64,000 bases of DNA from Streptomyces venezuelae (GCF_008642315.1 NZ_CP029192.1:8308001-8372000); one strand, 5' to 3'; counted from the stretch's first letter, positions 49,746-59,256 are shown. Notes: a model not told the origin generated them from the letters alone. Made by a program: numbers and translations.

Positions 49746-51503
49746 TCAGAGCGCGGAGAGCTCCTCCACCAGGTCGTCCAGACCCAGGGAACCCTGCGAC
49801 AGGGCGGCCATGTGCCACGCCTTGGCGTCGAACGCGGCACCGTGCCGGGTCCGCGCGTTCTCCCGGCCGAGCAACCAGGCGCGCTCGCCCAGCTTGTACC
49901 CGATGGCCTGACCGGGGATGGTCAGATAGCGGGTCATCTCGCTGGCCACGTACTCCGTGGGACGGCTGCAGTGCGCGTCGTAGAACTCCTGGGCGAGGTC
50001 CGGCGTCCAGCGCTCGCCCGGGTGGAAGGGGGAGTCCGCGGGGATCTCCAGCTCCAGGTGCATGCCGATGTCGACGATGACCCGCAGCGCGCGCATCATC
50101 TGCGCGTCGAGATAGCCGAGCCTGCGCTCGGGGTCGGTCAGGAAGCCGAGCTCGTCCATCAGCCGCTCCGCGTACAGCGCCCAGCCCTCGGCGTTGGCGC
50201 TGACGATGCCGACGGTCGCCTGGTATCGGGAGAGGTTCTCCGCCACGTGCGCCCACTGGGCGAGCTGGAGGTGATGGCCCGGCACGCCCTCGTGGTACCA
50301 GGTGGAGACGAGGTCGTAGACGGGGAAGCGGGTGTCGCCCATCGTCGGCAGCCACGTGCGGCCGGGCCGGGAGAAGTCCTCGGACGGGCCCGTGTAGTAG
50401 GGGGCCGCGGCGCCGCCCGGCGGTGCGATGTGGGACTCCACCTTCCGTACCCGCTCGGCGAGTTCGAAGTGCGTGCCGTCCAGCGCGTCGATCGCCTCGT
50501 CCATCAGCTCCTGCAGCCAGAGCCGGACCTCCTCCACGCCCTCGATGTGCGTCCCGTGCTCGTCGAGGTGGGCGAGGGCCACCCACGGCGTGGCCGCGCC
50601 CGGCAGGATCTTCTCCGCCTCGGTCCTCATCTCCGCGAACAGCCGGTGGAACTCCGACCAGCCGTACGCGTACGCCTCGTCCAGGTCCAGGTCGGTGCCG
50701 TTGCACTCGCGGGACAGCCGGGCGTAGCGCTCGCGGCCCACGATGTCCGGGGCGCCCTCGATCGCCGGGGCGTAGACGTCACGCATCCAGTCGCGCAGCG
50801 CCACGACCGAGGCGGTGGCGGCCCGCGCGGCGCTGTCCAGGTCGGCCCGCAGGGCGTCCGGACCCGCCGCCGCGAAGTCGTCGAACCAGCCGCGCCCGCT
50901 CGGGTGGTCGCCGGTCTCGCCCGCCCACTCGGTGAGCTGCCCGATGAAGGTGGCGGTCGGGCGCGGCGGCCCGAACAGCTTGCGCTCCAGGCCGAGTTCG
51001 AGGGACGCCCGATACCCTTCGAGCGCCGCCGGCACGGCACGCAGCCGCTCGGCGATCGCCGCCCAGTCCTGCCGCGTCTCCATGGGAGAGACGGTGAAGA
51101 TCTCCCGCACCTGATGCGGCATCGTGTGCAGGTTGCCGACCGCGCGCAGCCCTTCGTCGGCCTCGTGGACGGCCAGCTGCGCGGTCAGCCGCTCCCGCAG
51201 GAGCCGCCCGCAGCGGCGCTCGGCCTCGCTGTCCGCGCCGGGCCTGCGCTCCGCCTCGTCCAGCCGCGCCAGGGTCGTGCGCGCCAGCCGGGCGAGGGCC
51301 TCCTGGCCCTCGGGCGAGGTGTCGGGGAGCCTGCTGTTGCTCTCCTCGACACCGAGGTAGGTGCCCGTGATGGGGTCGAGGGCGATCAGTTCGTCGACGT
51401 AGGCGTCGGCGACGGCGCGGGGCAGGGGGCCGGTGTTCGTATGCGGGTTCTCGGTGGCTGACATGCGGACATCGTCGTACAGAGAAGCGGTTCGCGTCAC
51501 CAT
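49746..51503 (-). CDS. DUF885-family (M1/M2-like) protein
   Basis: The start at 51503 is translationally coupled to the upstream Lrp gene (7-base overlap); Met 51464 (MSATENPHTN) is an alternative. The 585 residues follow the DUF885 pattern, with LVSTWYHEGVPGHHLQLAQW (the H-E-x-x-P-x-H-H metallopeptidase-like motif), a later SANAEGWALYAERLMDELGF and PGQAIGYKLGERAW. Function is probably peptidase-like, but the family has no well-established substrate. Confidence 0.85.
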   Translation of the reverse strand: MVTRTASLYDDVRMSATENPHTNTGPLPRAVADAYVDELIALDPITGTYLGVEESNSRLPDTSPEGQEALARLARTTLARLDEAERRPGADSEAERRCGRLLRERLTAQLAVHEADEGLRAVGNLHTMPHQVREIFTVSPMETRQDWAAIAERLRAVPAALEGYRASLELGLERKLFGPPRPTATFIGQLTEWAGETGDHPSGRGWFDDFAAAGPDALRADLDSAARAATASVVALRDWMRDVYAPAIEGAPDIVGRERYARLSRECNGTDLDLDEAYAYGWSEFHRLFAEMRTEAEKILPGAATPWVALAHLDEHGTHIEGVEEVRLWLQELMDEAIDALDGTHFELAERVRKVESHIAPPGGAAAPYYTGPSEDFSRPGRTWLPTMGDTRFPVYDLVSTWYHEGVPGHHLQLAQWAHVAENLSRYQATVGIVSANAEGWALYAERLMDELGFLTDPERRLGYLDAQMMRALRVIVDIGMHLELEIPADSPFHPGERWTPDLAQEFYDAHCSRPTEYVASEMTRYLTIPGQAIGYKLGERAWLLGRENARTRHGAAFDAKAWHMAALSQGSLGLDDLVEELSAL

Positions 51504-52012
51504 GATTCACCCGGCGGATCCTGCGAGATGTCGGGCGGGGCGTCGGGCGGCAGCAGCGGACCGCACGCCCACTGCTGGAAGATCAACCGGGTCTCCACGC
51601 GTGCCACTTCACGCCGCGCGGTGAACTCGTCGAGGACGAGCCGCTGCAGATCCGCGGGCCCGGCCACCGCCACGTGCACCAGGAAGTCCTCCGGGCCCGT
51701 GAGGTGGAACAGGGACAGCGACTCCGGCAGCGCCCGAACGCGCTCCACGAACGGCCCGACGAGATCCCGCCGGTGCGGCCGGACCTGCACGGAGAGGAGC
51801 GCTTCGACCCCGCGGCCGAGCTTCGCCGGGTCCAGGCGCAGCTGATGTCCGAGAATGACCCCCGAGCGCCGCAGCCGCGTCACGCGGTCGAGACACGTGG
51901 ACGGCGCGACACCGACCTGCGCCGCCAGGTCTCGGTAGGTGGTCCGGGCATCGTTCTGCAGCACGCGCAGTATGTGGAGATCCACCGGGTCCAGTGCGAC
52001 GGAATCGGCCAT
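51497..52012 (-). CDS. Lrp/AsnC-family transcriptional regulator
   Basis: Met 52012 (MADSVALDPVDLHILRVLQN) starts a 171-residue Lrp protein with HTH (TTYRDLAAQVGVAPSTCLDR) and AsnC domain (LFHLTGPEDFLVHVAVAGPA). It is divergent from the PLP-enzyme gene at 52073, with about 60 bp between; Lrp proteins in this position usually control the divergent gene. Coupled to the DUF885 gene. Confidence 0.88.
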   Translation of the reverse strand: MADSVALDPVDLHILRVLQNDARTTYRDLAAQVGVAPSTCLDRVTRLRRSGVILGHQLRLDPAKLGRGVEALLSVQVRPHRRDLVGPFVERVRALPESLSLFHLTGPEDFLVHVAVAGPADLQRLVLDEFTARREVARVETRLIFQQWACGPLLPPDAPPDISQDPPGESW

Positions 52013-52072
52013 CGGCCGAACGTAGCACGGGGTGTCTCCCCTTGCCCCCGTGCGATGTTCAGCCTGTGCGGC

Positions 52073-53347
52073 ATGGAAGCGAACACCGGGACAGCACCGC
52101 ACACACCCTCCGCGGACAGCGCCTCGCCGTCACGCGCCCTGGCCACCGAAGCCGTGCACGCGGGACGGGACGATCTGGCCGAAATGGGCCTGCACGTCCC
52201 GCCGATCGACCTCTCCACGACCTACCCCTCCCGCGACAGCCGGGGCGAGGCCGCCCGCATCGACGCGTTCGCCGCCGAAGGGGTCCTCGACGGCGGGCCG
52301 CCGGTCTACGCACGCCTCGGCAATCCGACCGTCGCCCGCTTCGAGACGGCACTCGCCCGCCTCGAAGGCACCGAGAGCGCGGTCGCGTTCGCGAGCGGCA
52401 TGGCGGCGCTGACCGCGGTGCTTCTCGTACGAGGATCCGCGCGCCTGCGCCACGTCGTGGCCGTCCGGCCGCTGTACGGCTGCAGCGACCACCTGCTCTC
52501 CGCGGGGCTCGTCGGCACCGAGGTGACCTGGGTGGACCCCGAGGACATCGCCGATGCCATCCGGCCCGACACCGGCCTGGTCATGGTCGAGTCGCCCGCC
52601 AACCCCACGCTCGCCGAACTCGACCTGGCCGAGGTCGCCCGCGCCTGCGGCACCGTGCCGCTGCTCGCCGACAACACCTTCGCGACGCCCGTGCTGCAAC
52701 GGCCCGCGGAGAGCGGCGCCCGACTGGTGCTGCACAGCGCCACCAAGTACCTGGGCGGGCACGGCGACGTCCTCGGCGGCGTCGTGGCGTGCGACGAGGA
52801 GCTCGCCCGAGGGCTGCGCCAGGTCCGGTTCGCCACGGGCGGGGTGCTGCATCCGCTCGCCGGATACCTGCTGCTGCGCGGCCTGTCCACGCTCCCCGTC
52901 CGGGTGCGCGCGGCCTCCGCGAACGCGGCGGAGCTGGCGCGCCGCCTCGCGGCCGACCCGCGCGTCGAGCGCGTCCACTACCCGCGGATGGGCGGCGCCA
53001 TGGTCGCCTTCGAGGTGCGCGGCGACCCGCACGGGGTGATCGCGGGCGTACGGCTGATCACCCCGGCGGTCAGCCTCGGCAGCGTCGACTCGCTCATCCA
53101 GCACCCGGCCTCCATCAGCCACCGCGTGGTGGACGTCGAGGACCGGCGCTCGGCCGGCGTCAGCGACCGGCTGCTGCGCATGTCGTGCGGTCTCGAGGAC
53201 GTCGACGACCTCTGGCACGACCTGGACCGGGCGCTCGGCCCCGTGCCGGTCACCATCCCCGCCCCGGTGGCCACAGGGACCGTGGGCGCCGCGGCCGCCG
53301 AAGGGCTCAGGGGCGCCGTGCGTGGTCGTACGGGAGCCGCGAACTGA
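52073..53347 (+). CDS. Cys/Met-metabolism PLP-dependent enzyme
   Basis: The protein (about 425 aa) has the cystathionine beta/gamma-lyase pattern: STTYPSRDS, GPPVYARLGNPTVARFETAL, the PLP phosphate-binding VAFASGMAALTAVL, LVMVESPANPTLAELD, LLADNTFATPVLQRP, and the PLP lysine in LVLHSATKYLGGHGDVLGG. The C-terminus SLGSVDSLIQHPASISHRVV is normal. Methionine gamma-lyase-like activity is suggested by pairing with an Lrp regulator. ATG 52055 is an alternative start. The end overlaps the next gene by 41 bp (convergent). Confidence 0.85.
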   Translation: MEANTGTAPHTPSADSASPSRALATEAVHAGRDDLAEMGLHVPPIDLSTTYPSRDSRGEAARIDAFAAEGVLDGGPPVYARLGNPTVARFETALARLEGTESAVAFASGMAALTAVLLVRGSARLRHVVAVRPLYGCSDHLLSAGLVGTEVTWVDPEDIADAIRPDTGLVMVESPANPTLAELDLAEVARACGTVPLLADNTFATPVLQRPAESGARLVLHSATKYLGGHGDVLGGVVACDEELARGLRQVRFATGGVLHPLAGYLLLRGLSTLPVRVRAASANAAELARRLAADPRVERVHYPRMGGAMVAFEVRGDPHGVIAGVRLITPAVSLGSVDSLIQHPASISHRVVDVEDRRSAGVSDRLLRMSCGLEDVDDLWHDLDRALGPVPVTIPAPVATGTVGAAAAEGLRGAVRGRTGAAN

Positions 53348-54785
53348 CCGGTGTCGCGTCGAGGCGGGCCGTGATCACCAGCGTGCCCTCCTCGATCTGG
53401 TAGTCGAGCGGCAGGCCGAGCCCACGCATCGCGGCCACCATGCCGGTGTTGGACGCCTGTGTCACCGCGTACACGCTCTCGCAGCCCGCCTCGACCGCCA
53501 TCGCCACCAGGCGGCCGAGCAGCTGGCCGCCGATGCCGCGGCGCTGCCACTCGTCCTCGACGAGCAGCGCGACCTCGGTCTCGTCGCCGTCCCACAGGAG
53601 ATGGCCGATGCCGACGATCCGCCCGGACGCGGTGCGCACCGCGAGGGTGCGGCCGAACCGGGGGCTGAGGAGGTGGTTGAGGTAGCGGTCGGCGTCGTGC
53701 ACCGGGCCGTGGTAGCGCTTGTCGAGGGTGCCCGGTGAGCACCGCTCGTGCATGGCCTTGGCGGCTTCGATGTCGGAGGTGTCGGCCCGCCGCACGGTGA
53801 TGGAGTTGCCCTCGGGGAGCGTCAGGACGTCCTGGCTGCGCGGGATGCGCGGGCCGAGCCGCGTGTCGAGCTCGACGAGGGCCCGCGCGCGGGCGAACTC
53901 CGTGGGAGTGAACGGCAGGTAGGGGCGCTCCACGGTGATGACCTCGCCGTCGGGGCCCTTCAGCCTGAGCACCGTGCCGTCGAGTACGCCGTCGACCGGG
54001 ACCGACTCCGAACGGGCGGGGTCGTCTTTGCGGGTCCCCGTGCGCGCGGCGGCGGGCAGGGAGCGGATGGTGCAGCGGCCCAGGAGGTGGCGCAGAGCCA
54101 GGGGGAGTTCGGCCGCGTCGAGCGCGGTGCGGGTGGCGAGCCCGAGGATGCGGGTGGGGGCGTCGACCAGATCGTGGGCGTCGGCGCGCTCGATCCAGGT
54201 GCCCTCGCCGCCCGCCCGCGCGATCGACCGGGTGATCTCGGCACCGGCGAGGTCCGTGGGAGCGCGCAGCAGGAACTCGTCGACGGTGCCCTCGGCCAGC
54301 GGATGGGCCTGGAGGCTGAGGATGTCGACGCGGCGCTCGGCGAGGGTCACGCACAGGGCGGCCAGGGAGCCCGGCTCGTCCCGGACGGTCGTGCGCATCC
54401 GCCACAGGGTGGTCGTGCCGGGGAGCGTCGAGGGCGCATCGGCCTCGGCGGTGCTCGCGGGAGTGGTCCCGGAGGCGTGGGTGGTGGTCGTGGCGCGCCC
54501 GGCCTGCTCCGCCTCGGCGGGCGGCCGGGCGGCGGTATCGTGCGCCGGCGGGGCGTGGCCGTGGCGCCTGGCCCACCAGATGTGGAAACCGGCCGTGGCG
54601 AGCAGCACCACGGCCGAGACGACCAGCAGGGCGGGACCGTCGGGTCCGTGCCCCACCATGTTCGCGACGGCGTCGGCCACCGCCACTGCGGTGAACAGCG
54701 CCGCCAGCTCGACCACGTCGCGCCGCCAGTGATGAACCGGGCGTCCGTGCTTGGTCCGTGTCACGTCAGGCATGTCAGCTCTCAT
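53307..54785 (-). CDS. Membrane-linked ACT/GNAT-domain protein
   Basis: The 492-residue protein has an N-terminal membrane region (VVELAALFTAVAVADAVANM and ALLVVSAVVLLATAGFHIWW), a Pro/Thr-rich linker, an ACT-like domain (VRDEPGSLAALCVTLAERRV), and a C-terminal GNAT (ALLVEDEWQRRGIGGQLLGR with the acetyl-CoA loop QRRGIGG). This domain mix suggests amino-acid-regulated acetylation at the membrane. Its target is unknown. Confidence 0.8.
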   Translation of the reverse strand: MRADMPDVTRTKHGRPVHHWRRDVVELAALFTAVAVADAVANMVGHGPDGPALLVVSAVVLLATAGFHIWWARRHGHAPPAHDTAARPPAEAEQAGRATTTTHASGTTPASTAEADAPSTLPGTTTLWRMRTTVRDEPGSLAALCVTLAERRVDILSLQAHPLAEGTVDEFLLRAPTDLAGAEITRSIARAGGEGTWIERADAHDLVDAPTRILGLATRTALDAAELPLALRHLLGRCTIRSLPAAARTGTRKDDPARSESVPVDGVLDGTVLRLKGPDGEVITVERPYLPFTPTEFARARALVELDTRLGPRIPRSQDVLTLPEGNSITVRRADTSDIEAAKAMHERCSPGTLDKRYHGPVHDADRYLNHLLSPRFGRTLAVRTASGRIVGIGHLLWDGDETEVALLVEDEWQRRGIGGQLLGRLVAMAVEAGCESVYAVTQASNTGMVAAMRGLGLPLDYQIEEGTLVITARLDATPVSSRLPYDHARRP

Positions 54786-54900
54786 ACGTTCACTGTGCTG
54801 GACCGGTGTTTCGTGATCACGAACGCCCTGTGACTGATGGGTAAAGAGGTCATCTGCCCCTTTGGCGGCGATTCCGTCGGCGCGGGTCAGCGGCCGCCGC

Positions 54901-56481
54901 TCACTGCCCCACCCGGCCCGGCCGCAGCACCTTGGTGAACAGCACGCCGCCGCCCTCCTGGCGCAGCCGCACCGTCAACTCCCCGCTGCCGCCGTCGATG
55001 TCGACCTCGCCGAAGTACTGCGGCGTCTCGGCCGGTGACGTGTTGGCGCGGCTCGGCGCCTTGATGAACTTCTGCTCGGGGCCGAACGTCCCGTCGAGCT
55101 TCGTCGCGGGGAAGCCGCCCGCCGCCAGCGGCCCGGACACGAACTCCCAGAACGGCGCGAAGTCCTTGAACGCCGCGCGCGAGGGGTCGTAGTGCTGCGC
55201 GGAAGTGTAGTGCACGTCGGCGGTCAGCCACACCGTGCCGGTGATCTTGCGGTGCTTGATGTGCCGCAGCAGTTCGGCGATCTGCAGCTCGCGGCCCAGC
55301 GGCGCGCCGGGGTCGCCCTGCGCCACGGCCTCGAAGTTCTCCCTGCCGTCCGCCACGACGATGCCCAGCGGCATGTCGGAGGCGATGACCTTCCACACGG
55401 CCCGCGAGCGGGACAGCTCGCGCTTGAGCCAGGCCAGCTGCCGGGCGCCGAGGATGCCGGTGGCGTCGTCGGGCTGCCTGTTGGGCGAGTTGGCGTTGCG
55501 GTAGGAGCGCATGTCGAGGACGAACACGTCCAGGAGCGGGCCGTGCCGCAGCACGCGGTGGACGCGGCCGTCCTCGTCGCCCGGCGGCAGCGTGGAGACG
55601 GGGAAGTACTCGCTGAACGCGCGCAGCGAGCGGCCCGCGAGGACGTCCACGTTCTTCTCCGTGTACCGGGCGTCGTCCAGGATCTGCCCCGGGTACCAGT
55701 TGTTGCGCACCTCGTGGTCGTCCCACTGGACGATCGACGGCACCTGGGCGTTGAACCGCCGCAGGTTGTCGTCGAGCAGGTTGTAGCGGAACGCGCCGCG
55801 GAACTCCGCCAGGGACTCGGCGACCTTGGACTTCTCCTCCGTCGTGACGTTCCGCCACACGGTGCCGTCGGGCAGCGTGACGCTCGGCAGGATGGGGCCG
55901 TCGGCGTAGATGTTGTCACCGCTGCACAGGAAGAAGTCCGGGTCGCGCCGGCGCATCTCCTCGAAGATGCGGTAGCCGCCCCGGTCGGGGTTGATGCCCC
56001 AGCCCTGGCCCGCGATGTCACCCGACCACAGGAAGCGCACGTCCTGCTTGCGGGCCTTCGGCGTCGTGCGGAACGTGCCGGTGACCGGTCTGCCCGTGCG
56101 GCGCGGATCGTCGGGGTCGGCGAGCAGCACCCGGTAGTGGATCTGCTCGCCCGCGGGCAGCCCGTGCAGCCTGGTCGTCCCCGTGAAGTCCGTGTCCGGG
56201 CCGAGGAGCGGGCCGCGCCACCGCTGCGGATCGCGGAACGACTCGGTGGCGGACGTCTCCACGATCATCCGGGCGGGCCGGTCGGAGCGTACCCAGACGA
56301 GCCCCGAGTGCGCCGTCACGTCTCCGGCCTGTACGCCCCATCCGGCCTTCGGACGACCCGACAGGGCGAGCGACGGCGCGGCCCCGGCCAGTGCGGGCAC
56401 GGTGAGCGCCGCCGGTACGGCGAGCGATCCGCGCAGCACGCTGCGGCGGCGGGGGGACGGGCTCGGCTGACGTTGCGACAT
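54901..56481 (-). CDS. phoD: PhoD-family alkaline phosphatase
   Basis: Met 56481 starts MSQRQPSPSPRRRSVLRGSL, a twin-arginine-type signal, then PhoD elements: FLWSGDIAGQGWGINPDRGG, FFLCSGDNIYADGP, SIVQWDDHEVRNNWYPGQIL, DVFVLDMRSYRNAN, GTVWLTADVHYTSAQHYDPS and FWEFVSGPLAAGGFP. Metal-binding Asp, Asn and His residues are present. 526 aa, normal length. Exported Ca/Fe-dependent phosphodiesterase for phosphate scavenging. Confidence 0.92.
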   Translation of the reverse strand: MSQRQPSPSPRRRSVLRGSLAVPAALTVPALAGAAPSLALSGRPKAGWGVQAGDVTAHSGLVWVRSDRPARMIVETSATESFRDPQRWRGPLLGPDTDFTGTTRLHGLPAGEQIHYRVLLADPDDPRRTGRPVTGTFRTTPKARKQDVRFLWSGDIAGQGWGINPDRGGYRIFEEMRRRDPDFFLCSGDNIYADGPILPSVTLPDGTVWRNVTTEEKSKVAESLAEFRGAFRYNLLDDNLRRFNAQVPSIVQWDDHEVRNNWYPGQILDDARYTEKNVDVLAGRSLRAFSEYFPVSTLPPGDEDGRVHRVLRHGPLLDVFVLDMRSYRNANSPNRQPDDATGILGARQLAWLKRELSRSRAVWKVIASDMPLGIVVADGRENFEAVAQGDPGAPLGRELQIAELLRHIKHRKITGTVWLTADVHYTSAQHYDPSRAAFKDFAPFWEFVSGPLAAGGFPATKLDGTFGPEQKFIKAPSRANTSPAETPQYFGEVDIDGGSGELTVRLRQEGGGVLFTKVLRPGRVGQ

Positions 56482-56665
56482 GAATGCGCCTCCAGTTGAC
56501 GGGTGCGACCAGTGTGCGGGCGCGCGGTCGGCACCGCGCCACAGCGCCCACACGAAGCCCAAGTGAACAACTCCCCACAGGCCGGGGGGAACCGCCGCGC
56601 GGCGACTGCATAAGCTCGGCGTCGACGGCGCGCCGCCGGGCGCGTCGCTGTCGAGGGGGAGTCAC

Positions 56666-57076
56666 GTGCCGTTCACCGGTCAGAGTCACATCCGCATCGC
56701 CCGCCCGTCCCGCGATCTCGCGGCAGCCGAGCGGTTCTGGGTGGACGGCCTGGGACTGGGCGTCCTGTACCGGGCGGAGGGCGGCCGGGCTCCCGGCAAG
56801 CACGACCTCCTCATGGTGGGCAGGCCGGACGCCTCGTGGCACCTCGAACTCGTCCACGAGGCGTCCGCGCCGGTCCTGCCGCGCCCCACCGAGGAGGACC
56901 TGCTCGTCGTCTATCTCGACGACGAGGTGCCCGAGGAGCTGGTGGCACGGCTGGAGGCGCACGGCGGCAAGCGGGTCCAGTCGCCGAACCCGTACTGGAA
57001 CGAATGGGGCGTCACGGTCGAGGACCCCGACGGGTACCGGCTGGTGCTCTCCACGCGCGCGTGGTCCAACGCCTGA
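56666..57076 (+). CDS. VOC/glyoxalase-family protein
   Basis: GTG 56666 begins (M/V)PFTGQSHIRIARPSRDLAA. The 136 residues form the paired beta-alpha-beta-beta-beta of the VOC fold: IRIARPSRDL, FWVDGLGLGVLYRAEG, HLELVHEASAP, WNEWGVTVEDPDGYRLVLST. The metal ligands H, E, and the final E are in the right places (residues near 8, 56 and 113). Substrate unknown. Confidence 0.83.
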   Translation: MPFTGQSHIRIARPSRDLAAAERFWVDGLGLGVLYRAEGGRAPGKHDLLMVGRPDASWHLELVHEASAPVLPRPTEEDLLVVYLDDEVPEELVARLEAHGGKRVQSPNPYWNEWGVTVEDPDGYRLVLSTRAWSNA

Positions 57077-57101
57077 TCCGCGGCCCGGCGACGGGCGCCG
57101 G

Positions 57102-57932
57102 TCAGCGGCAGGTGTCGAGGATGACGCGGGCGACGCGCGCGGGGTCGTCGTTCATCGGCACATGGCCGCAGCCGGGGAGCCGGACCAGCCGTGCGCCGGG
57201 AATGGTGTGCTTCGCGCGTATCCCCTGGCGGCGCAGGAGCAGACGGTCCTTCGTGCCCCAGGCCACGGTCACAGGGAGGCCCGTCACGTCATCCTGGAAG
57301 AGGACGTCGCGTCCGGCCAGCAGCGTCGCCTCGAACCCGGTGGCTTCGCGCAGCGCGAGCGTCTCGGCGACGACTGCCTCGGGGGAGCGGCGCCAAGGGC
57401 GGGCGTAGATGGTGCTCGTGAGCGCCGTGCGCCCCGCCGCGCTCGCGGACAGCCGCTCGATCGCGGGACGCGGCAGCAGACGCGCGCCCCGCCGCATCGC
57501 GAGGAGCGTGCCGAACGCGTAGCGGCGTTCCGCGGCCGTCCAGAAGCCGGCCGGGGAGAGCGCGGTGACGGAGCGGACCAGCTTCTCGCGGCCCATTTCG
57601 AGGGCGAGCAGTCCGCCCAGGGAGTTGCCCGCCACGTGCGGCCGCTCGATCTGCAGCGTCTCGCAGAACGCGCCGAGCGCGGGGACGACCGCGGGCAGCC
57701 CGTACGCCATTTCCTCGGGCAGCGCGGGGGAGCGCCCGAAGCCCGGCAGGTCCACCGCGATCACGTCGTGCTCGGCGGCCAGGATCTCGAACACCGGGTC
57801 CCAGGCCTGCCGGTGGTGGCCGATGCCGTGCAGCAGGAGCAACGGCTCGCCTGTGCCCGCCCGTTCGTAGGAGATCGTCACGGTGTGCGGGCCGCCGGGC
57901 GACGTGACGCTGAAGGAGACCTCTGCGGCCAT
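57102..57932 (-). CDS. Alpha/beta hydrolase
   Basis: The protein (276 aa) has LLLLHGIGHHRQAW (oxyanion), HVAGNSLGGLLALEMG (Ser nucleophile in GNSLGG), and PGCGHVPMNDDPARVA (catalytic His). It is of the peroxidase/esterase-like hydrolase group; the substrate is unknown. It converges with the VOC gene. Confidence 0.84.
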   Translation of the reverse strand: MAAEVSFSVTSPGGPHTVTISYERAGTGEPLLLLHGIGHHRQAWDPVFEILAAEHDVIAVDLPGFGRSPALPEEMAYGLPAVVPALGAFCETLQIERPHVAGNSLGGLLALEMGREKLVRSVTALSPAGFWTAAERRYAFGTLLAMRRGARLLPRPAIERLSASAAGRTALTSTIYARPWRRSPEAVVAETLALREATGFEATLLAGRDVLFQDDVTGLPVTVAWGTKDRLLLRRQGIRAKHTIPGARLVRLPGCGHVPMNDDPARVARVILDTCR

Positions 57933-58132
57933 GACTGCTCCTGTCCCCGCCGCCGGACGACGGATTCCCGATGTGTTAGACGCGCTGTCAGCAACAATTA
58001 CCGTTCAGTAGGGCCCAGTTCAAGAGGGCGGCCCGAGTCGCTTCGAGCGCGGGGTCGCCGCGACGCCGAATGTGCCGCGTGCCGCAGCCAAAGTGCCTGG
58101 ACAGACGCTGCTCGGTGGGCTGGGATAGGAGC

Positions 58133-59026
58133 GTGGCCACCGACACCATGACCGACGTCTTCGAAGAGCACCGACCCGTCCTGATGGGCGTCGCCTACCG
58201 CATGCTCGGCCGGGTGGCCGACGCGGAGGACGTCGTCCAGGAGGCCTGGTTGCGCTGGTCGGAGTCCGACCGCGACCAGGTGCGCGAACCGCGCGCCTTC
58301 CTGGTGCGTGTCACCACACGGCTCGCCATCGACCGCCTGCGCCATCTGCAGTCCCGGCGCGAGGCGTACGTCGGTCCGTGGCTCCCCGAGCCCTACGTCA
58401 CCGACCTCGGGTCGTCCGTGCCCGACACCGCGGAGCGGGCCGTGCTCGCCGAGTCCGTATCCCTCGCGGTCCTCGTGGTCCTCGAATCCCTCTCGCCCCT
58501 GGAGCGGGCGGTGTTCGTGCTCCGCGAGGCGTTCGGATTCCCGTTCGCCGAGATCGCGGTCACGCTCGACCGCACCGAGGCCGCCGTGCGCCAGCTCGCG
58601 GGCAGGGCCCGCAAGCACGTCCACGAGGGCCGCCCCCGCTACAAGGTGGACCCCGCGCAGCGCCGCGACCTGACCGAGCGCTTCCTCGCCGCGGCCACCG
58701 AGGGCGACCTGGAGGGGCTCATGTCCCTCCTCGCGCCGGACGTCCGGTTGGTCGGCGACAGCGGCGGCAAGTCGAAGGCGCCGGTGCGCATCCTGGAGAC
58801 CGCGGACAAGGTGGGCCGCTTCCTGCACGGCGCCGTCGGCAAGTCGGTCCGGGAGGCGGGGGGCCGCCTGGAGGTCCGCTTCATCGAGGTGAACGGCGCG
58901 GACTGCCTCTTCGTCCTCTACGACGGCATGCCCGACAGCATCTTCCAGCTGGACGTCGTAGACGGCCTCATTCAGGACGTCTACATCGTCCGCAATCCGG
59001 ACAAGCTCGTGTCGCTCATCCCGTAG
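58133..59026 (+). CDS. ECF41-family sigma factor (SigJ-like)
   Basis: Start is GTG 58133 (or ATG 58148). Sigma-2 (RPVLMGVAYRMLGRVADAED, VVQEAWLRW) and sigma-4 (LSPLERAVFVLREAFGFPFA, AEIAVTLDRTEAAVRQLAGR) are complete, followed by a SnoaL-like extension with the ECF41 signatures DSGGKSKAPVR and the C-terminal NPDKLVSL. In ECF41 the extension controls activity. No partner reductase or decarboxylase gene lies next to it. A GC-rich hairpin terminates it. Confidence 0.88.
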   Translation: MATDTMTDVFEEHRPVLMGVAYRMLGRVADAEDVVQEAWLRWSESDRDQVREPRAFLVRVTTRLAIDRLRHLQSRREAYVGPWLPEPYVTDLGSSVPDTAERAVLAESVSLAVLVVLESLSPLERAVFVLREAFGFPFAEIAVTLDRTEAAVRQLAGRARKHVHEGRPRYKVDPAQRRDLTERFLAAATEGDLEGLMSLLAPDVRLVGDSGGKSKAPVRILETADKVGRFLHGAVGKSVREAGGRLEVRFIEVNGADCLFVLYDGMPDSIFQLDVVDGLIQDVYIVRNPDKLVSLIP

Positions 59027-59070
59027 CCTTCCGCCTCCGCGTCACAGTCGGCGGCGCATCGCCCCAGTTC

Positions 59071-59100
59071 AGAGCCCCCGTCCCGGCGGACGGGGGCTCT
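59071..59100 (+). terminator. Terminator of the ECF41 gene
   Basis: AGAGCCCCCGTCC at 59071-59083 pairs perfectly with GGACGGGGGCTCT at 59088-59100 around a 4-base loop, 45 bases after the stop. A 13-base GC stem followed by GTCGTGCG marks a Streptomyces terminator. Confidence 0.7.
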
Positions 59101-59220
59101 GTCGTGCGCTCTTTGCCGGCCGTTCATGAACGGCTGGCCGATTACGCCTGCTTGGCCCCGCGCGAACACCGCATGAATGCTCTGTGGCATCGTCCCTGTG
59201 CAGGCAGTAACGGATCGAGG

Positions 59221-59256
59221 ATTGGTCTTGACCAAGGGTGGGTGCGGGCCTATGGT
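59221..59256 (+). promoter_or_regulatory. GntR promoter overlapping a DasR-like palindrome
   Basis: TTGACC (59228-59233), a 17-base spacer and TATGGT (59251-59256) form a good vegetative promoter. The palindrome TTGGTCTTGACCAA (59222-59235) covers the -35 box and closely follows the DasR-responsive consensus (A-C-T-G-G-T-C-T-A-G-A-C-C-A). Autoregulation by the downstream GntR protein, or control by DasR itself, is likely. Confidence 0.6.

Noticed and set aside
52130..53218. Minus-strand open frame inside the PLP enzyme gene
   Set aside because: It is the antisense shadow of a clearly conserved PLP enzyme.
55192..56499. Long plus-strand open frame inside phoD
   Set aside because: It is antisense to phoD, which has all family motifs.
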